64,000 nucleotides of DNA from the NCBI GenBank assembly GCA_949825065.1, contig OX463854.1, forward strand, positions 17,423,226-17,487,225. The letters are read 5' to 3'. Under the pieces are notes generated by a model. That model made no database searches. It saw only the letters and a program-made list of their open reading frames with translations, and had not been told where the DNA came from. Made by a program: the position numbers and the translations under genes. Positions 21,816 through 34,279 of the stretch are shown piece by piece. The stretch is from Odontocerum albicorne. Its lineage: Eukaryota; Arthropoda; Insecta; Trichoptera; Odontoceridae. Position 1 is the first letter of the stretch. Each line of letters opens with the position of its first letter.

Positions 21816-22502
21816 TTTAAAAATCTTAATTGGTTATTGCACTTGTTCTTCATAAATTATATTTTATTCGAGGTCTCTTAGAAAAAGGAATATAAATAAA
21901 TAGCCTAACACAAGTTTATACTAACGTCTCGAGTTATACAAGATCAAAATCCGTTGAGATAAATTACGAAGAATACAAAGATTTACGATGGATTGTTGCG
22001 CAAATATGATTTATTCCTATTTCACAGATTTTAATTTGCAATAAATGTTCGCATAATTTGTACAAACGGCCCTGAACCATAGATGAGGCAAAGGCGACCG
22101 TTATCAAATCGAAGTAATTTTCGAACTCCATTTTAGAAGCCGGAAACCAATATTTTAGCAAACCCCTTGGCCTGAGATTTCGAATTAAATCACCCCACAG
22201 TAATCAAATGAGGAATCATCAATGCGTACATTTTTATTCATTTCTGTTATTTACTCAGTTTCTCGTAGACATTTTAATTAAAACCCTCAATTGAGAACTT
22301 TGTAAGTTTTTCATGATTAATTAAGTTGAAGTAATCTAATTATTTTTGCCCATTCCACATTTAATTAAAAACATCTGGGAAAAGTTAATAACATGTTAAG
22401 AAATGATTTTTTCAATTTTACGAAAAAATATGATTTAATTTAAAAAACTGTCTATCCCTACTTGCAAATGGCGTGATTGTTAGTAAACAATTGTTCACGA
22501 TC

Positions 22503-22705
22503 TATGTGGCCTAGTTAAAACGCCAGTATTCCAGCCTGGGGGTTACGGGCTCGATTCCCGTTGATTCTAAACCAAAAAAGAAGTTCCAGTATGGTTTTCA
22601 CTTAAGACATCTATAACATATTATTGGTAAGTTGACAGAGATCACCATAAGCCCGCTAGATTATACTCAATAGAGTGAAAGAGTAATATAACAAATACAA
22701 TACAG
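22503..22705 (+). mobile_element. tRNA-derived SINE, full length
   Basis: Clear head: TGTGGCCTAGTTAAAACGCC, AGTATTCCAGCCTGGGGGTT, then the box B-like GGGCTCGATTCCCG (22547-22560). Body AGTTCCAGTATGGTTTTCAC. Degenerate tail CATAAGCCCGCTAGATTATA. Ends in AACAAATACAATACAGTAAA. Confidence 0.85.
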
Positions 22706-22709
22706 TAAA

Positions 22710-23240
22710 ATGAAAAATAATATGTTTTTCTTAATATACGCAATGTGACACTAAATAATGTCAGTCAGCGCATCTGAGGAAACTTCGTCTCTCCGATATT
22801 TCTCATAAATAGCACCTCCACGACATGGAAACCCTGTGAAGAATTTGTTATTGATAATCAGAAACATGTTAAGTATAATGTATGAAATCAATGTAATGAA
22901 ATAAAAATCGAGCTGCATTGACAGATATGTTCTCAAAATAACTTGAAATTCATTGAATTGACACTTAGTTATCGGACCCAATAGCATTGATTATGATATT
23001 TCGTTGAAAGATCTCGTACATTGAGAAATTAAGTGTGTTTAAAAAAATCTTCTAAGATAAGAAAAACTATAATAGCAAGCTACTCAGCTAAGTTCAAGTC
23101 GCATGAAGAAATTTATGGATGTGAACGAGGCCAAAACTGTAAGTTTGTAAGGTATTGATTGAAGATTTATCATTTACCTTGCCCAAAAGGGACATGGTGC
23201 GATGTACGCGCATCCACACATGAACACATTATAAAAATTG
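22710..23240. other. AT-rich spacer
   Basis: Minus-strand frame 22751-22987 has no recognised motif. Nothing else seen. Confidence 0.45.
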
Positions 23241-23244
23241 AAAA

Positions 23245-23475
23245 CATATGTTTTTATCGCGTTCTTACTTTTTTAGGCATGAAAGTTTCGACGCGTTAGT
23301 CGAGTGTCATCCTCATGGAGCTAGTGCTTCTGACAGACTGATGCCCTCAAAAAGTATATGTGGTAAATATCACTAGCGCTTGGTATTGCCATGTTATTTT
23401 GATTAACACGTTTGACGATTGACGCGTCGAAACTTGTTGATGCTAAAATGACTAATACGCGATAAAAGCTGTAAG
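23245..23475. mobile_element. Foldback element (imperfect inverted repeat)
   Basis: Left arm 23251-23305 contains TTTTTATCGCGTTCTTAC and AAGTTTCGACGCGTTAGTCG. The right arm (about 23408-23470) holds the reverse complements, CGATTGACGCGTCGAAACTT and ACTAATACGCGATAAAA. The loop is about 100 bases. No open frame. Looks like a MITE; superfamily undetermined. Confidence 0.75.
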
Positions 23476-23789
23476 TAAAAAAAATAATTTGTCAGATATT
23501 AAGTAAACATTGTTAAGACAATTGACAATATAAAAAAATATATATATATTAAACTCACCAAAATGTCTTCTTTCTATTTCATTTTCCCCTCAAATCTGTA
23601 AAAAAAAACAATCGCTTAATCGGAAAAGACCCTTGATTTTTTATTAATTAGACAGTTATGAATTTTACGAAGTTTAAACAATGTAATACATTATACCTTT
23701 AGTTTAAAATTTTATCGAAAAAAAAAAACAAATTATTTGAAAAAAAAAAGAAAATGTAACCAGCTGTGGTAAGTTTAAAAAAATAATTT

Positions 23790-24850
23790 TGTTGTTTGCA
23801 AATTTATCCGTGGTACCGTGTCATTGTACGAGTATGTTGAGAGAAAAGCTTGCATTCGAGTGAATGGTGCACTGACTAAGGGATTTGAAATAACAAATAG
23901 TGTAAAGCAAGAATGTCCTATGTAATTTTTTTTATTAATTAATTTTAAACGGTTGTTGCCTTTACACACCATCGAATTACAATAACAAAAAAAAAAAACA
24001 AAATTTAACTGAAAACAGTTAAACCTAAAAATATAATACATCATAAGATAACACTGAAAATCAACAACAAAAGTGAAAAACATTAAATTTTTATAAGCAA
24101 TCAATAGGGAAAACATTCATGTACGTGTATAATATGTACATTCATGTTCGTGTATAAAATACATATAAACATACGTGTATAATACACATACATGTACGTT
24201 CATGTACGTGTATAATATAAACATTCATGTACGTGTATAATATATACATTCATGTACCTGTATAATATATGTATTCATATACGTGTATAATATGTACATT
24301 CATGTACGTGTATAATATATACATTCATGTACCTGTATAATATATGCATTCATGTACGTGTATAATGTATACATTAATGTACGTGTATAATATAAACATT
24401 CATGTACGTGTATAATATAAACATTCATGTACGTGTATAATATATACATTCATGTACCTGTATAATATATGCATTCATGTACGTGTATAATATATACATT
24501 CATGTACCTGTATAATATATACATCCATGTACGTATATACAAAGCTAATATATACAAAGCTGAAAAATGTCAACTTAGTCATTTCATATTAACATATTAA
24601 TGCGAATGTTTGCTGATGACAAAGTAGCACTACCGAGGGACCTACAACGTATAATCATTGTATCAGAGATATAAAGAAAAATATACGAGAATGAATGCCA
24701 GGAAATCTTAGTTCATTATTGTTGAAAAATGTAAAACGAAAAGTAAAAATGATATTTGGGTGAACATTTTATAGTAGAGTTACATTAAGTATTGAATGGC
24801 TTGCTGCCAGAGGTAACAAAGTCAATGGAGCATTTACTATTTTTTATTAA
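23790..24850 (+). mobile_element. LINE family alpha reverse-transcriptase fragment, interrupted by a minisatellite
   Basis: 23815-23925 reads SLYEYVERKACIRVNGALTK with GFEITNSVKQECPM, the RT block before the catalytic motif (usual VRQGCxxSP). 24600-24845 reads RMFADDKVAL with LQRIIIVSEI (the F/YADD catalytic motif), then AARGNKVNGAF (usual RVNAGKKVNGAL). Between them lie about 180 bases of AT-rich sequence and a 25-bp minisatellite (24112-24540), where an intact LINE has roughly 40-50 codons. Confidence 0.75.
24112..24540 (+). repeat. 25-bp minisatellite, ~17 units
   Basis: The consensus unit reads CATTCATGTACGTGTATAATATATA with two main variants, TACGTG and TACCTG. The variants recur in order rather than at random, and the unit ends also alternate between TATATA, TATATG and TATAAA. 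The left-most units are the most diverged, and the array ends in TACAAAGCTAATATATACAAAGCTG. Confidence 0.95.
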
Positions 24851-27740
24851 ACCATGGGATATATTTTTTTCATTAAAACATACATGGATTTACAAAAATA
24901 TCCAGTAATAAATAAGTCACCAGTGAATTTATTTACCATTAAAGAGTAAGTAGAATGGCAGGTAATAACATAAGCGATAAATAATAAAAGCTTTTTTTCA
25001 AAAATCAAATAAAAAAAAATAAAAGTAAATAAGGAAGTCGTCTGAATTACAATCACTTAAAAACTCAGCAAGCGGCATTTTACCACAAAATGTAACTGCT
25101 TTCATCTGTGCAAAATAAAGCTTAGTGTAGTCTTAAAAATAAAGTAAGCATTTTGTTGAAAGGATAGAAATAAAGCTAACGTTGTATTCTTTAAATGAAA
25201 AAATAAAATAACAATGCGATCACTTCATTCTAACCTTAAATTGTTTTTAATGTATTCAGATACATTTCACGTATTCATAAGGCATTACAAAAATAGATTC
25301 ATGTTAGCTTGAATTGAATAAATTGACTGCAGAAATCAAATAAAATAGGTGTAAAATATGTTCTAAAATTTGTGTGCTTACTATAATAAATATTTTTTTA
25401 AACATCGCCCTGAGGCTGAAGGCTGCAATGCCTTCGAAACGTCAGTCATCATTTGAAGCGACTCAATGCGGCGATAATTCTGGAACACGTTTTAAATAAT
25501 AAGACGTTATTTGGCATTGACTATAAATGAAAAGTAAAAATATTGTATTGTTTTAACAGTTAAATTTATTGCCAAACTAAACGCAGGTCATTTCCAAATG
25601 AGTTGGACAATGGACAATTCTACAGTGTAAAGCTTTTGTGAATTTGTAAAATAAAATAATACACAAAAATATGTCATATAGAACAAAGGTATCATTTAAA
25701 AATTGCATCCGATTTTTGGATCGTATCATGAAGTTATTAGATAATGAGGTCATACTTGTACATAGATCCTTAAAATAAATAGCGAATTGTATATTTTAAA
25801 AATTTGATATAAATTGTAATAATTTATAGTATATAACATTGTTTTTTTATTGATTTTTAGACAACAGTTATTTCATGTCTTGTCGTGGCGGAAAAATTGT
25901 CCGTTCGTAGTCACGAAAAACAAATTTACTAATGCTTAAAATATTTTTTTGTCAAACTTAGATTTTCTACAAAAAAAGATTTTTATGTCTGATATCGCTG
26001 TTATGGAATTCAATGAAATATAATGAAAAAAAACACAAATTAAAAGTGAAATTAACGTTTAACTGTTTTCTATTATCTTGAAAATTACTTGAAATATACT
26101 TGCAAATTGTTACTCTTTTAAACTATAGTTTTTTAAACATGTTCATAGTTTTGTAATTTCTCAAGTTGGCCCTGAAAAAATAATGCAGTTTTATTTAGGT
26201 CGGTGAACCATTTGGAAGTTTCAGTAGATTAATCCCACGCTGGCCATGATAGATATAAAGGATCAGGAGAATAAAAAGGTTTTTTATCTGAACCCTCAGT
26301 GAACCGCATTGAATGATATGTTTGGTGGGTTAACTTTGTTTTTAAATTAAATTTAATCAACATTCTCTTGATTGACCAAAGAGAGCTTTAAAAATAGAGT
26401 GGACTCTTAAGTGCCGTACCATAGATTTTATTTGACGCAAATGTTACATAAAGCTAACGTGCATTCTGAGAACTTGAGTACTCCAATTTCATTAATAGTT
26501 ATGATTTCATTTCATTAAAAAATACGTTAAAATTGTAGAACGGAGTCCCAAAAAATGGAAATTTATTTTGCATATTGTTTTGAATAACAATAACAAATTA
26601 TATAAATATTTAAACCGCTCTCTTTTGAGTATCAAAATAGTGCTAGAGAATGAAGTAAATATAAACATATTTTCAAAATGTTTGCTGACGAATATTTCAT
26701 TCATTTATATCATGATATTATATCAATTTCAAACCTTTTTTGAAACACCATTTTTTTTGTTTACTAGACAAAGAAAAATACTTTCATAATTTTAGACCAC
26801 ATTAGAAGAAATTGGTTTCCAATAAATTGTTTCACAGATTCTATTCTCAGGAAACATTGAGAGATTCTGTTCCTAATGCAAAATAAATGTAAAGAATATT
26901 GGATATATGGATAAATGGAAAGTATGGTCAGTTCGAAATGGAAAAGGAATGTTTTGAAGAACAAATCACATTGTTCACGGTTTCCCAAGCAAAAAATTCA
27001 ATTTGAAATGTTGCATTATTTAGAATTTCTGAGGTTTAACATAAAAGGCTATTTTAGGAGATATGCTATGTGACGGGTATGGTATATACGAGAAATATTA
27101 TAGAAGTGAATGTTAGGGACATATACCAGCAAACAACTTTGTATTCTTTACCTTTTTAGAGATCCAACTGTCATACTACTCGTACTCACAAAACAGTAGG
27201 ATATAATGACAAACATGATATCTTATTCTTCAACAAAAGTAATATTACAATTTTTCTCAAGGAGAACTGAATGTCTATTAGATATTTATTAAACACATTA
27301 TTTATTTTAGCATAGTCCCGATAAATACGTTAAAGTGCGGTAATAGAATAATAATTTAAACTCCATGTGTTAAATCATCATTTGGTAGGAGGATCATGCA
27401 GTTTCTTACACCATTTTACAATGCATTCCTGAGAGAGAGAGACGATTTTTATGATATTTCGCCTTCAAACGTAACAAGGTGACTTTTTGATAGGCTTGTA
27501 GGGGGAAATGAGTAGTTTTTGGAGATCCCCACATACTCGTATATGAATGTAAGTGTATGACTGATGCGGATGTTGAATGTGTGATAATACGTTGTTGGGT
27601 GTTGATATTATGATGCAACTGAAATTGTGGTTGTTGAAATACATACGTTTTACGGACTAAGTCAGAGGGGTCATAGTCGTTATAATCGTAGATGAATAAA
27701 ACAAGACGTTGAATGAATGATTGATGAACAAGCTTTAACA
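24851..27740. other. Long AT-rich spacer
   Basis: No gene seen. It holds a compact GC-richer hairpin block at 25404-25475 (listed separately). All open frames here are low-complexity. Confidence 0.5.
25404..25475 (+). other. Nested hairpin block with CTGA...GAAAC
   Basis: Outer pair ATCGCC (25404-25409) with GGCGAT (25470-25475). Inner perfect hairpin GAAGGC/GCCTTC (25418-25423 and 25430-25435). CTGA stands before the inner hairpin and GAAAC directly after it. It recalls a hammerhead ribozyme core but deviates (see findings). Confidence 0.4.
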
Positions 27741-27744
27741 TATA

Positions 27745-28075
27745 TATGTACATACGCCGTTTCCCTGTCAGGATAGGCAGAGATGAAAGCCTTTTTACAA
27801 CGAGACACAAATATTTGGTCTCCTCTGCGTCCATTTACTTTCTCATACAACTGTTACGATTTCTCTAACATTTTAAATTTCCTTCTTTTAAAATATCTCT
27901 GACTCATTCTTACCATAAGTTCTAAGTCTTCCTCCACCACGTCTTTTACTCGCACTGGATATTGGTTTAGTTAGCCTTTCTTTATTCACTCGATCTATAT
28001 GTCCCAACCATTTCCTGGTAGTATTTTATATATTATGAAATATGTCTTAAGTTCATATTCGTCCATAGTTTTTAT
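27745..28075 (-). mobile_element. LINE family alpha 3' end
   Basis: The end block TTTCCCTGTCAGGATAGGCA GAG (27761-27783) and upstream blocks (GGACATATAGATCGAGTGAATAAAG on the minus strand near 27990) match the other family alpha ends. The start of the minus-strand frame 27834-27406 (KRLSSLPILTGKR) is this tail; the rest of that 142-codon frame is fortuitous. Confidence 0.7.
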
Positions 28076-28975
28076 TTCATGAATATAAATTGAACAAGTT
28101 TTTTCTCGAATAAAAAGCGTACGCCTTTTCATGTCTTAAAATGACTACGTGTTATTAACATAGATTTTATAAAAAGTGTAAGAAATGTTATATCTTCTAA
28201 TTTCCAAGAACTTTTAGAATAAAGTTAAATGATTATAAATCGAACAAGAAAAATAACGATATTCTAAAACGCATTTCGGTAGTTATTTCCCCACTAAACG
28301 ACGCAATAAAAATATTCGAAAACGATTTTAATACAGATTAAATGTAACTGAAAATTTATATTCAGTAAAATTACCTGAAATTGCCAAATTTTAAATTTTT
28401 AATCTAGTCTTCCAGATTTTCAGCGAGTTTCATTCGGTCGTTAGGTTTAACTCGTTTTAAGGAATTGGGTAATTCAACCTTTTAAAACCAACATCAGGAT
28501 CATTTTAGGACTTAAGTGACGTCCCTACGTACATTTTAGTGAATTGTTCAAGTGTCGAGAATACTGAAAAAAAAGGAGAAATGTTTATTCTGGACGTTGA
28601 TATATTTTCTTCGGTACTTATCCATATCCCTTACGACTCATTTTCGTAGTCTGACCATTCGTGATTAAAATATGCCATTTCAACCTTCTTTCATTAAGCC
28701 CTGCATCTCTCGTAAAATCTGTAATGTATGTATTATACTACACGTAACTGGTTGGTTGAAAGACATTTATTTAACAATTTTATGTTACAAAAAACAAAAC
28801 ACTTAAAAGCTTCTGATATAAAATTATAAAAAGGTAAAATAAAAATTCATTAAATCTTTAATTCTTTCTTATTTTGAATCATATAATTATAAAATAAATC
28901 AATATAATTGAACTCTTTTCATTGTATTTAAAAAAAGCAAATTTCATAATAAGCTTTAGGGTATTTGTACAAACA
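28076..28975. other. AT-rich spacer
   Basis: No feature supported. Confidence 0.5.
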
Positions 28976-28977
28976 CA

Positions 28978-29535
28978 TATACATACAAACCATCGTGCCA
29001 TTTTCCTGTCAGGGTAGGCAGAGGACCGAGTGTCATACATTCCTAAGTTGACATACATTTTTAGCCACTTCAATATTCATATACCTTCTCTTTCAACCTC
29101 TACGATTTCACTGACTTTCTACTTTTCCTTCCTTAAGAATATCATTTACTTTATCCAACCATACTTTCCTTGATCTTTCTCTTGAACGCCTTCCACTCAC
29201 ATCTGCACTGTTTATCTGTTTTGTTAGTCCTTCCTCATTCATTCGTTCTACATGCTCAAATTATCTCATCGTACTCTTATCCATCTAACTTAACACAATT
29301 AGCATTAAGTTCACATTCATTCCTTATCACTCAATGACGTATTTTGTCATACATTGCCACTTTATGTATTCTTCTCAGTACACGCAACTCTACAGAATTT
29401 ATTCGACTTTTTTGTCTCTTCCCAAGTCCAAGTTTCACTCCCATACATCAAAGTTTGCACCAAAATATCATTGTAGACTATCATCATAGCAGATGTTTAT
29501 ACTCTCCGGTTCGAGTACATATGTTTTAGTGCCCC
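28978..29535 (-). mobile_element. LINE family alpha, longest C-terminal copy
   Basis: On the minus strand, in order: LMYGSETWTW (about 29455-29425), a stretch with the ACTEKNT-like segment, VERMNEEGLTKQIN (about 29260-29210), and SSAYPDRKMARW (about 29040-29000). The order matches an intact element: post-RT segment, WFGHVERM, then the terminal SAYPDREMA. Frames are broken several times. Confidence 0.8.
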
Positions 29536-30420
29536 ATTGACTCTTTTTCCTAACGATTTACGCCGTTTGATATCGTAGTCGGGCCTAAATATTAAATACT
29601 AATTTCTTACCTTAAAATTTAGTGATTTGTATTCAGAATTTGACCTCATACGATCCAAATATTGAAGGAAGGTAATGAAACCATGTGACTTTTTTTAAAT
29701 GAAGTTAATTTGTGTGATAAAATTGAAATAATATTGTAATTTCTTCAGTTGAAAAATAGTGAGGATTAAGTATTTAGTGTTCAAGTAAGACTACGAATTT
29801 AGGTCTAAGTCTCCATTCATGTACTTTTTAATCAACATCTGTACTAGTTTTAATAAATTTATATTAATTAATTTTTATTTGTTATTTCTCGAAATTATTT
29901 TAAATATTTCAATTTACGATCAAAATAAGAAAAATGAGAGGATTTTGAAGAATGTGCAGGAAAATAATGTTTAGAGAATAAGTAATGATAACCTTAGAAA
30001 GAAAAGTGTATTGCTAAAATAATCATTTCCCAAGACAATGAAGGACATGAGGTTCAATTTTCCATGGTGTTTTTTCACATACAACCCTTTCATTTTATTT
30101 CGAATTGGTTAACCCTTTAGAAACGAACCCATCAGAAATGAGCTCATCATGAATGAACCCATCAGGAATAAATCCATTAAGAATGAACTCATCAGGTTGT
30201 AAGTCTTCTTGTTTCACATATTGAGAAAAAAAAACATTGTCTTTGGTCCCAGTTATCGAGCTTCCAGGCCAAAAATTATTGAAATGGGCACGAAACTCGC
30301 GGTTTGTCATTGAACCTGTTACCTATATGACCGTACGTGAAGATGCAATAACACACGCCCACGTACTCGCAATCATGATTTTTTTTGCGAGATGAACTTT
30401 TTTTACTGTTGGGTAAATTG
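29536..30420. other. AT-rich spacer with a 15-bp tandem repeat
   Basis: Apart from the 15-bp array at 30121-30195 nothing recognised. Confidence 0.5.
30121..30195. repeat. 15-bp tandem repeat, 5 units
   Basis: Five 15-base units related to GAATGAACCCATCAG (starts at 30121, 30136, 30151, 30166 and 30181). On the minus strand they encode a five-residue repeat of the form DGFIx/DELIS inside a 71-codon frame (30310-30095). No other evidence of a gene. Confidence 0.85.
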
Positions 30421-30424
30421 GGTA

Positions 30425-30508
30425 AGCAATAAAAAATTCTGAACCCAAAAAATCTGGGATGGAAGTCAAGCGTATTACCAACTAGGTCACGGAGGTCACA
30501 GAGCTTGC
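30425..30508 (-). mobile_element. SINE head fragment
   Basis: The reverse complement reads GTGACCTCCGTGACCTAGTT GGTAATACGC, then ATCCCAGATTTTTTGGGTTC. The head is close to the family, but the tail is missing. Confidence 0.65.
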
Positions 30509-30509
30509 A

Positions 30510-32475
30510 CTTAAGAAAACGATCTATATGTAAGTTAACAAAAGTTGTTTTTCTATCCAATTAATTTATATTAATTGCACCATTTAACACTCCAAGGGCG
30601 TATCTGATTTCTTGTAACATCTCACGAAGTCTCCATATAACAAAATATTTAAAAAAATTAATGACATAACTAAAAATGGTTCTCACTTTTTGTATGTGAT
30701 ACTCGTATAATATAATCTGAAGAGCTTAATACTTATTTCAATTAAATAACTTGAAATATATGTAAAGGGCTATTAATGCAAAACCAAAGTCGAATATTTT
30801 TAGTTTGATCAGTTTTGTTGATCGATCATTGAATTTCCGAGCGGAGATAGGCAAACTATTACTATGAATGAAGGGCCCACATAAAATTAATTAATATCCT
30901 GTTCAGTGAGGTAATGCGGGTAATCAGCGAGACTCTGAAATTTACTTCTATGATATATGTTTATAGTTTTAGCAAACCTGCTGCCTCCTAATGTTAATGC
31001 ACCAAAATATGCCTAAATGAGGGTATACCAGAAAGTGTATACACACTATCAATGCACGTTGATGTTTTCTACCCACTTTCGACTCACATTACGAGTGTAT
31101 GCTGACCTCCTATCTTGATCAAAGTACTCGAGGGATCTCACCTGATTGCTGACATGTAGATTCCACAGTCTGACTTGAAATAATGCGTTTCCGTTGCCCC
31201 ATTTGTTCCAATGGCTCGAACAAGTTGTTCGATAGGACGAATACAAATAATGAAATTGATTAATTTATTAATAGACGTTGCTTTATGTTTCATAAGAAAC
31301 TTGTTAAGTTGGACATATTCGGGGTTTCAATCATTATATAAAAATTGGGATTTAATGAGTATGCTACACTTTGATTAACCTGATGACTTACGGCACACCC
31401 TATTTACTCTGAAACGTTTTGTTTTGATTTTTATTCTCCCTGTCTTAGATTTTTTCTGGATATTTTATTTATAAATATCTCGATTTATAATGTTTTTGAT
31501 AACTTCACGTCTAAGTGAATTTTATTCTATGTAATCCATAAAAACTTATGTCTTAATTAAGTTATTTACAATCTATATAATGTTATCAAGAAACTGATGG
31601 TTTTATAATAGACAATAAAAAAAAATATCAAAAACGAATCCAAGTATTTTGCTTCGTCTTTGCAATATGACCAGCTCGTCGTCATTTTAACTTGTCGTTC
31701 CATTTGTTATGATAAACGTATATTTTTTAAGTTTAATGTTAAATAAATTCTTATTAAATAGTTTTATATTGTTTCTATTCTATTTTTGTGCAATTACCTG
31801 ACTCGAAGTGTTATATTGCCTTCCTAAATCATTCGGTCTGTCTACCTTTGTAACTTTTTCAATATGGTTTCGGTAGGATACCTCTCGTATCACGAGGAAT
31901 ATAAAATGTAAGTGATAAATCATAAAATTTTGTCCACAATTTATATATTATCGAAATAAGGTGTTAGTCTTACTTGAAGTATTTATTTCGTACATTTTTC
32001 AAGGGGCTTTAACTGTCCTGGCAAGGAGAATTTTTGAAATTGACAGGAAAATTGTATTTTTATTTAATGAAACAGATAACACCATTTACACGTGGGGGGA
32101 TTTAAAAGGTTTTTGAGTAAACTAAATTAAATTAACTTTTTAAATTAAATTAATACGATGTTACCATCGCAACTCAATTTTCAAGCTTCTTCACTAAGCT
32201 CTTCGCCAAAAAAATTAAATATTTATTTAAATACTTAGGGTCGTGTCAAGGATGTGTGATGGGGTATGACCATAGTGAAAATATTGGAAACATTGCTGAT
32301 GTGTTTTGAAATGTATTCACGTTGAAAATATTTTTTTCCCTTAAGTGAATCGCTTTTAAGATTAACATAAGGTTCTAAATTTTCTAAAAGACCAGATTAT
32401 TAATCATGAACAACTGCGATTTTCAGTATTGCCAAGTTGGTAAAACGCTGATCTGGGAAAAAAAAATTAAAAGAT
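30510..32475. other. AT-rich spacer
   Basis: A 65-codon minus-strand frame (31246-31049) is less low-complexity than its neighbours, but I do not recognise it. Nothing else seen. Confidence 0.45.
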
Positions 32476-32479
32476 TCTT

Positions 32480-32900
32480 AGTGCGGTAAAAGTGTTCGTT
32501 TGTAAATAATACTTACACGTGCCGAGTAAGTATGTGAGTGTCATCCTCTTCACGTACGGTAGTGTTGCCCAAGTTCAGTTCTGTGTCCACACCAGAGGTT
32601 CTAAACCCGAAGGGTCGATTACTAAGGCTGAAGACAATATTATTTCCTGAGTTACGCTCTTCGATGTGTCCGAATCACTCGGACCAATCGGATTTCGGTA
32701 TATTGAAAGGTATATAATATTAAAAAAAATCTCACTGGAGAGGGAGAGGGGAGAGGATTTAGCTTTAGTTTAACAGAATTTCTTAATTTCTAAAATAATG
32801 CTTATTTACAAACATGCGTACCTATTTATATGTTATTCCATGTGACGTAGTCTTTCTTTTTTGCTACATCTGGTGGGAAAGATTTTGACAGCGCTGGCTC
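32480..32900 (+). repeat. Repeat F, copy (partner at 52740-53400)
   Basis: Blocks GGTTCTAAACCCGAAGGGTC, GATTACTAAGGCTGAAGACA and TCTTCGATGTGTCCGAATCA, then about 180 bases later GGTGGGAAAGATTTTGACAG followed by CGCTGGC. The same blocks in the same order occur at 52840-53375. Partial copies lie at 11060-11190 and 15240-15380 in opposite orientation. Family not identified. Confidence 0.75.
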
Positions 32901-33196
32901 CGGCCCACGCTTTTCCATGCTGTTCAAATTGTCAATTTAGATATCATGAAGAACACCATACGACAGAACAATATTGCTTTCAGTAAAATATGCAGTGAAA
33001 CTAAGACAAAATGTTTTGCAATTACTGAGCAATTTTTAATAATAAAAAAAACATATCCACAAGACAAGGAGCTACTGTAGCTGTTAGACGTGATTTGTTC
33101 TCTTTTGTTTGAATTTTTAAAGTAAATTGTGATTTATTAGATATTTTGGTATTTCTGAATGTGTACACAATATTCCATTACATTTATGATATATTC

Positions 33197-33683
33197 CACC
33201 TGTCGGTAACCTATGGCACGCGTGCCACATAAGGGCAGTTTTTTGGTGGCACGGCATAAAGAATGACAAAGAATGAAATTCTTCAGTACAGTTATGAAAA
33301 TAATTTATTAAAAAAATCTAATAAATACGGCTCGTTTTCTTACACAAAATGATTAGTTTTTGCGGGAAACATAAAAAAAAATTCGCCGTGTGGCTCATTT
33401 TCTGCGACGAAATTATCAGTTTGTGAGGAGAAAAATCTAAAAAATTTTGCTGCGCAAAATCTCAATTTAATTTTCAATAGGGCCTCCAATTTATATTACC
33501 CATAGGACCATGTAATTTGAATTATAATGAAGTAATATAATAGTAATTAAATAAACATTCAATTTCTTTAAAAAATAATCCCCCACCGCCCCATGAAATA
33601 AGCCTGGTTAGTGGCACGCGGAAAGTTCAATAATTAAAAAAAAAGTGGCTCTTCAGTGCACATATGTAGGTTGCCGACCGCTG
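33197..33683. mobile_element. hAT MITE with perfect 8-bp TSD
   Basis: Left end CACCTGTCGGTAACCTATGG and right end (reverse complement) CAGCGGTCGGCAACCTACAT are inverted hAT-type termini. Both are flanked by ATATATTC (33189-33196 and 33684-33691), an exact 8-bp target-site duplication. 487 bp, with no coding capacity. The ends resemble those of the hAT at 8480-10130 (GGTCGGCAACC core), so related transposases may have moved both. Confidence 0.93.
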
Positions 33684-33849
33684 ATATATTCTGTGGTTGA
33701 TTTTGGTCAATTACGTTTGTTTTGTTATTGGAAATCATATTATTTTTACGAAATATTGAATGAATTGACGATCTTTATTTTTGGTAAACGTTCGTTTTCT
33801 CAAGTAATATTCTAATTGAATTGATATTTGTCTGCCTCAAACTCTTAGA

Positions 33850-34070
33850 TGTTTGGGTGGCGTGGGCAGCTTTAGGAAGTCTTGTCAAAATTAATGGTTT
33901 TATATGAACATATACAGATACATTACATTCTACCTAATGCCGAATGTATTACTATCACATATCGGAAGATCTACATAGGTTTTTTTGTAGTTAAAGCACC
34001 TTTGAAGAGAGTTAGGTTTTTAAATGGCGCTTTATAAATTGTCCTTTTATTATTATTGTTAAATTCATAT
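33850..34070 (+). repeat. LINE 3' end, repeat D type
   Basis: Starts with GGGTGGCGTGGGCAGCTTTA (compare GGGTGGTGTGTGCAGCTTTA at 40315) and ends with GGCGCTTTATAAATTGTCCT TTTATTATTATTG, like 16880-16945 and 41610-41690. Probably the degraded end of one LINE family. Confidence 0.6.
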
Positions 34071-34279
34071 TACAATACACTTGAAAAATAACAACATCTA
34101 GGACCAAAGTATTTCCATAGTTACATGAACTTATTTTCAATTTATTTTATCTCTCACGAGAATGCAACAATTAGGTAACTCTATATCTGGTTCAGTTTAT
34201 ATTTTCAATCTAGATATTATTGAGTTAAGGAGGGCCCTTCTACGATATTTTCTCAATCTTAGATCTTGACTGGGAGTCT

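Noticed and set aside
24112..24540. CRISPR-like array
   Set aside because: Units are contiguous without unique spacers; it is a minisatellite in a eukaryotic genome.
27406..27834. 142-codon minus-strand ORF as a host gene
   Set aside because: Its first ~25 codons are a LINE end and the rest has no recognised domain; it is probably a chance fusion frame.
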